Part shown: positions 61,653-64,000 of the stretch, piece after piece
Numbering within the stretch: position 1 is the stretch's first letter
Layout of the letters: each line of letters begins with the position of its first letter
Assembly: GCF_002967715.1 (NCBI RefSeq)
Contig: NZ_PUIA01000017.1
Location: 372,001-436,000 of the forward strand
Source of the DNA: Blastopirellula marina
GTDB taxonomy: Bacteria > Planctomycetota > Planctomycetia > Pirellulales > Pirellulaceae
Direction: 5' to 3'
Length of the DNA stretch: 64,000 bases
The notes under the pieces: model-generated
Databases searched by the model: none
The model's input: the letters and a program-made list of their open reading frames with translations, nothing else
What the model was told of the DNA's origin: nothing
Made by a program: the position numbers and the translations under genes

Positions 61653-62219
61653 TTACTTCTTCACGCGTTCGACGTAGGTGCCATCGCGGGTGTCGACCTT
61701 GATGACGTCGCCCAGATTCACAAACATCGGAACCTGGATTTCGGCACCGGTTTCAATGGTAGCTGGCTTGGTCACGTTAGTGGCCGTATTGCCCTTGGCA
61801 CCTGGCTCGCAGTAGGTGACTTCCATCTCGACCTGCATCGGTGGAGTCATGTCCAGCGGGTTGCCGTTGAACAAGGTCATCATGCACTTCATGCCGTCTT
61901 TGAGGAACTTCCAACCATCCCCCATGGTGTCGGCGTCGAGTTCGTATTGCTCGAACGTTTCATTGTCCATGAAGACCCACGTGTCCCCTTGCTTGTAGAG
62001 GAACTGCACGTCGGTCTCTTCGACGTCGGCGGATTCCAGCGTTTCACCACCACGCCAGGTACGGTCCAAGTTGGTGCCGCGGATCAGGTTCTTGAGCCTA
62101 CACTTGTACAGGGCGTTCCCCTTACCCGGCTTCACGAAGTTGCACTCGGTCATGATGTAGGGTTCGCCGTCGATCTGGACCTTCAAACCTTTACGAAAAT
62201 CGCTGGTACTGTATTGCAC
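61653..62219 (-). CDS. efp: Elongation factor P
   Basis: A 188-residue EF-P, which relieves ribosome stalling at consecutive prolines. The start is GTG 62219 (VQYSTSDFRKGLKVQIDG), giving the family length; upstream in-frame sequence is unrelated. VKPGKGNALYKCRLKNLIRG contains Lys33 in the loop PGKG, the position of E. coli Lys34 that EpmA/EpmB beta-lysylate. GDVIKVDTRDGTYVERVKK is the standard C-terminus. It lies divergently from the likely modification gene epmB, 87 bp away, sharing a promoter region. Confidence 0.95.
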   Translation of the reverse strand: MQYSTSDFRKGLKVQIDGEPYIMTECNFVKPGKGNALYKCRLKNLIRGTNLDRTWRGGETLESADVEETDVQFLYKQGDTWVFMDNETFEQYELDADTMGDGWKFLKDGMKCMMTLFNGNPLDMTPPMQVEMEVTYCEPGAKGNTATNVTKPATIETGAEIQVPMFVNLGDVIKVDTRDGTYVERVKK

Positions 62220-62306
62220 GTGGGGACTCGCTGAAAAAAGATATCCGTCGTCTATCCAAGGGTTCAGGGCACCTTTCGCCCCTAGCCATTTCGGTAAAAT
62301 GGAAAG

Positions 62307-63353
62307 ATGAACATTGTAACTACCGATTCGCAATCTGCGAGTATCAATTGTATCGCGAACCCTGCCACATCGCCTAGCGAGGGTTGGAAAGCGTCGATGA
62401 GGGCTGCCTTCCGCCGCACAGGGGACTTGGCCGAGTACCTTCAGCTGCCCGATACGGCCTGGCAAAAAGGCTTGGCTGCCGCCGAGGACTTTCCGCTGTT
62501 CGTCCCGCGCGAGTTCGCCGCCAAGATGCTCCGGGGCGATCTGACCGATCCCCTGCTCCGCCAGGTGCTACCAATCGAGCAGGAAACCGTTTCAGTAGAA
62601 GGATTTACGGCGAATCCCGTGGGCGACCACGAAGCGACCCTGACACCCGGCCTTTTGCAAAAGTACCACGGCCGGGCCCTGATGGTAACGACCGGGGCGT
62701 GTGCGGTCCATTGTCGGTACTGCTTCCGGCGGCACTTTCCGTATGGGGAAGGCCCTAAGGGGATCGACGCGTGGAGTGCGGCCCTGGCAGCGATTCACCA
62801 GGATACGTCGCTTCACGAAATCTTGTTATCTGGTGGCGATCCACTGACCCTGACCGACGGCATTTTGGGGCAACTGGTCGAAAACATCGCCGCAGCCCGG
62901 CATATTCGCCGGCTACGCATCCATACGCGGCTGCCGGTGATGATCCCCTGCCGGATAAACGACCAGCTACTGACCTGGCTGACCGGGTCCAGGCTCAAGC
63001 CGTTTATGGTCATCCATGTGAACCATCCCCATGAACTGGCCGATGACGTCGCCCAGGCCTTGGCCCTTCTGAGCGAAGCCCAGGTTCCTCTGCTCAATCA
63101 AAGCGTCCTGCTGCGGGGGGTGAATGACGACGCCGAGACGCTGATCGAGCTGTCAGAGAAACTGCTCGATCTGAACGTCATGCCGTATTACCTGCACCAG
63201 CTCGACCGAGTGCAAGGCGCGGCCCACTTCGAGGTCTCGCGAGCCGAGGGATTGCGCATCGTGCAAACCATGCGCAGCCGCCTGCCAGGTTACGCGATAC
63301 CAAGGTACGTGGAAGAGATCGCTGGCGATACCAGCAAGCGGGTAATCGCGTAG
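62307..63353 (+). CDS. epmB: Lysine 2,3-aminomutase-like EF-P modification protein EpmB (YjeK)
   Basis: A 348-residue radical-SAM, PLP-dependent enzyme that converts lysine to beta-lysine for EF-P modification. The cluster motif is CxxxCxxC (Cys132, Cys136, Cys139, in TTGACAVHCRYCFRRHFP). SGGDPLTLTD is the conserved SAM region; IPCRINDQLL and VMPYYLHQLDRVQGAAHFEV are typical of the family. It lacks the extra C-terminal tail of the true lysine 2,3-aminomutases, as does E. coli EpmB. Position beside efp strengthens the assignment. EpmA is not in the window. Confidence 0.92.
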   Translation: MNIVTTDSQSASINCIANPATSPSEGWKASMRAAFRRTGDLAEYLQLPDTAWQKGLAAAEDFPLFVPREFAAKMLRGDLTDPLLRQVLPIEQETVSVEGFTANPVGDHEATLTPGLLQKYHGRALMVTTGACAVHCRYCFRRHFPYGEGPKGIDAWSAALAAIHQDTSLHEILLSGGDPLTLTDGILGQLVENIAAARHIRRLRIHTRLPVMIPCRINDQLLTWLTGSRLKPFMVIHVNHPHELADDVAQALALLSEAQVPLLNQSVLLRGVNDDAETLIELSEKLLDLNVMPYYLHQLDRVQGAAHFEVSRAEGLRIVQTMRSRLPGYAIPRYVEEIAGDTSKRVIA

Positions 63354-63400
63354 CTGGCGTCTTCGCTTAGCGGTTGCGAGGGTTGTTTTCGAGTCGCCGC

Positions 63401-64000
63401 TTAGTTTGGGGCTGGTTCGGCGAGGGCCTTTTGCATTTCTTCTTCCAGCATCTTGATCTGGGCGTCGCCGATGCCGCCGATCACTTTGCGGATCTTGCCG
63501 TCGCGGCCGATCAGCACCATGTGCGGGATAACCGATACGGCGTACGCATCGTAGAACGCGTCGGCGTCAGGCTCGGCCATCAGCGCGGTTGGGTGCTTCA
63601 GGTTGTGCTCGGCAGTGAACTTGTCGAGCATCGCTACTTCTTCGGCCTCGGGAACCGGTTTGTCTTCAACTTGCTGAGGGCCTTCGGCACCAGCAGGCCA
63701 GTTGAAGTTGAAGTAGCGCGTGACGCCAATAACCTGCAGGCCATCTTTCCCGTACTTATCTTGCCACTCGACCAGGTGCGGGAAGCCCGCGACGCAGGGA
63801 CCACACCAGACGGCCCAGAAGTCGAGCAGGACGACCTTACCCTTCAGTTCTTCGCTGGTGTAGCCGTGCCCGTTGACCCACGATTGGGTATCGATCGGCG
63901 TCATCGGTTGACCAATGAGCTTAGCGTAGGCCTTGAAGCGTTGGATATCGTCAGCACACGATTGAAGAACCACAGCGGCCTTCTTGTAGGCGATCTTTTC
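63401..64000 (-). CDS. TlpA-like thioredoxin-domain protein (partial)
   Basis: The C-terminal 199 codons of a longer protein; the gene continues off the right edge, as no credible start is seen before it. KGKVVLLDFWAVWCGPCVAGFPHLVEWQDKYGKDGLQVIGVTRYF has the thioredoxin WCGPC active site of TlpA/ResA-like oxidoreductases, with an extended insert (WPAGAEGPQQVEDKPVPEAEE) and the cis-Pro strand VSVIPHMVLIGRDGKIRKVIGG. Such proteins act in the periplasm in disulfide exchange; the signal peptide would lie outside the window. Confidence 0.85.
   Translation of the reverse strand, partial: EKIAYKKAAVVLQSCADDIQRFKAYAKLIGQPMTPIDTQSWVNGHGYTSEELKGKVVLLDFWAVWCGPCVAGFPHLVEWQDKYGKDGLQVIGVTRYFNFNWPAGAEGPQQVEDKPVPEAEEVAMLDKFTAEHNLKHPTALMAEPDADAFYDAYAVSVIPHMVLIGRDGKIRKVIGGIGDAQIKMLEEEMQKALAEPAPN

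Overview
The window looks like a chromosomal segment of a planctomycete, most likely a member of the Pirellulaceae (Blastopirellula/Bremerella/Rhodopirellula-like). This is inferred from gene content: two DUF1559 pilin-like proteins with an H-X9-DG C-terminus, three secreted sulfatases, secreted WD40, PQQ-propeller and PPC-domain proteins, a planctomycete-type ArsR regulator, and many genes without a clear Shine-Dalgarno. I recognise no rRNA or tRNA genes.

Layout. 1-6.5 kb: the start of a betaine/choline-type ABC ATPase (cut by the edge), a DUF2254 membrane protein, an ArsR plus SRPBCC/GyrI-like pair, a cation/Ca2+ exchanger, two tandem TerB-like proteins and a YciI protein. 6.8-11.4 kb: two convergent sulfatases and a flavin monooxygenase. 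11.4-17.5 kb: a long AT-rich leader and a protein with alpha-CTD-like and sigma-4-like segments, a glycosyltransferase, a DUF1559/lipoprotein pair and peptidase T. 17.6-24.5 kb: six tightly packed plus-strand genes (exonuclease, membrane protein, GT1 glycosyltransferase, WD40, TPR and HEAT proteins). 24.5-32.2 kb: an EEP-family hydrolase, small secreted proteins, a TPR protein with a 240-bp tandem DNA repeat and a PPC-domain protein. 32.4-37.2 kb: two tandem FGE-fold proteins without catalytic cysteines, then a sulfatase. 37.4-45.2 kb: an extremely Cys-rich secreted protein, a cupin, two PQQ-propeller proteins (one with an EF-hand), a degenerate receiver and CsaA.

45.4-49.3 kb is the accessory highlight: a small chromosomal integron. 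It has an integron-type tyrosine recombinase (IntI) carrying the IntI-specific insert, a candidate attI, and three gene cassettes, each with its own attC. The core box at the start of each cassette is the exact reverse complement of the inverse core box of its own attC, in three cases of three, and each attC keeps an extra unpaired G in the same arm. Two cassettes encode immunity-type proteins of polymorphic-toxin systems (SUKH and Imm7) with no toxin nearby. The Imm7 cassette is split by an IS4-type insertion sequence, and removing the element with one copy of its 10-bp target duplication restores one 146-residue frame. IntI is transcribed towards the cassettes, opposite to the classical arrangement.

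49.5-64 kb returns to core genome: the agmatine-to-putrescine pair aguA-aguB, bioD, a VWA lipoprotein, a WD40 protein, several unknown small proteins, a second DUF1559/lipoprotein pair, elongation factor P divergent from its likely modification enzyme EpmB, and a TlpA-like thioredoxin protein cut by the right edge.
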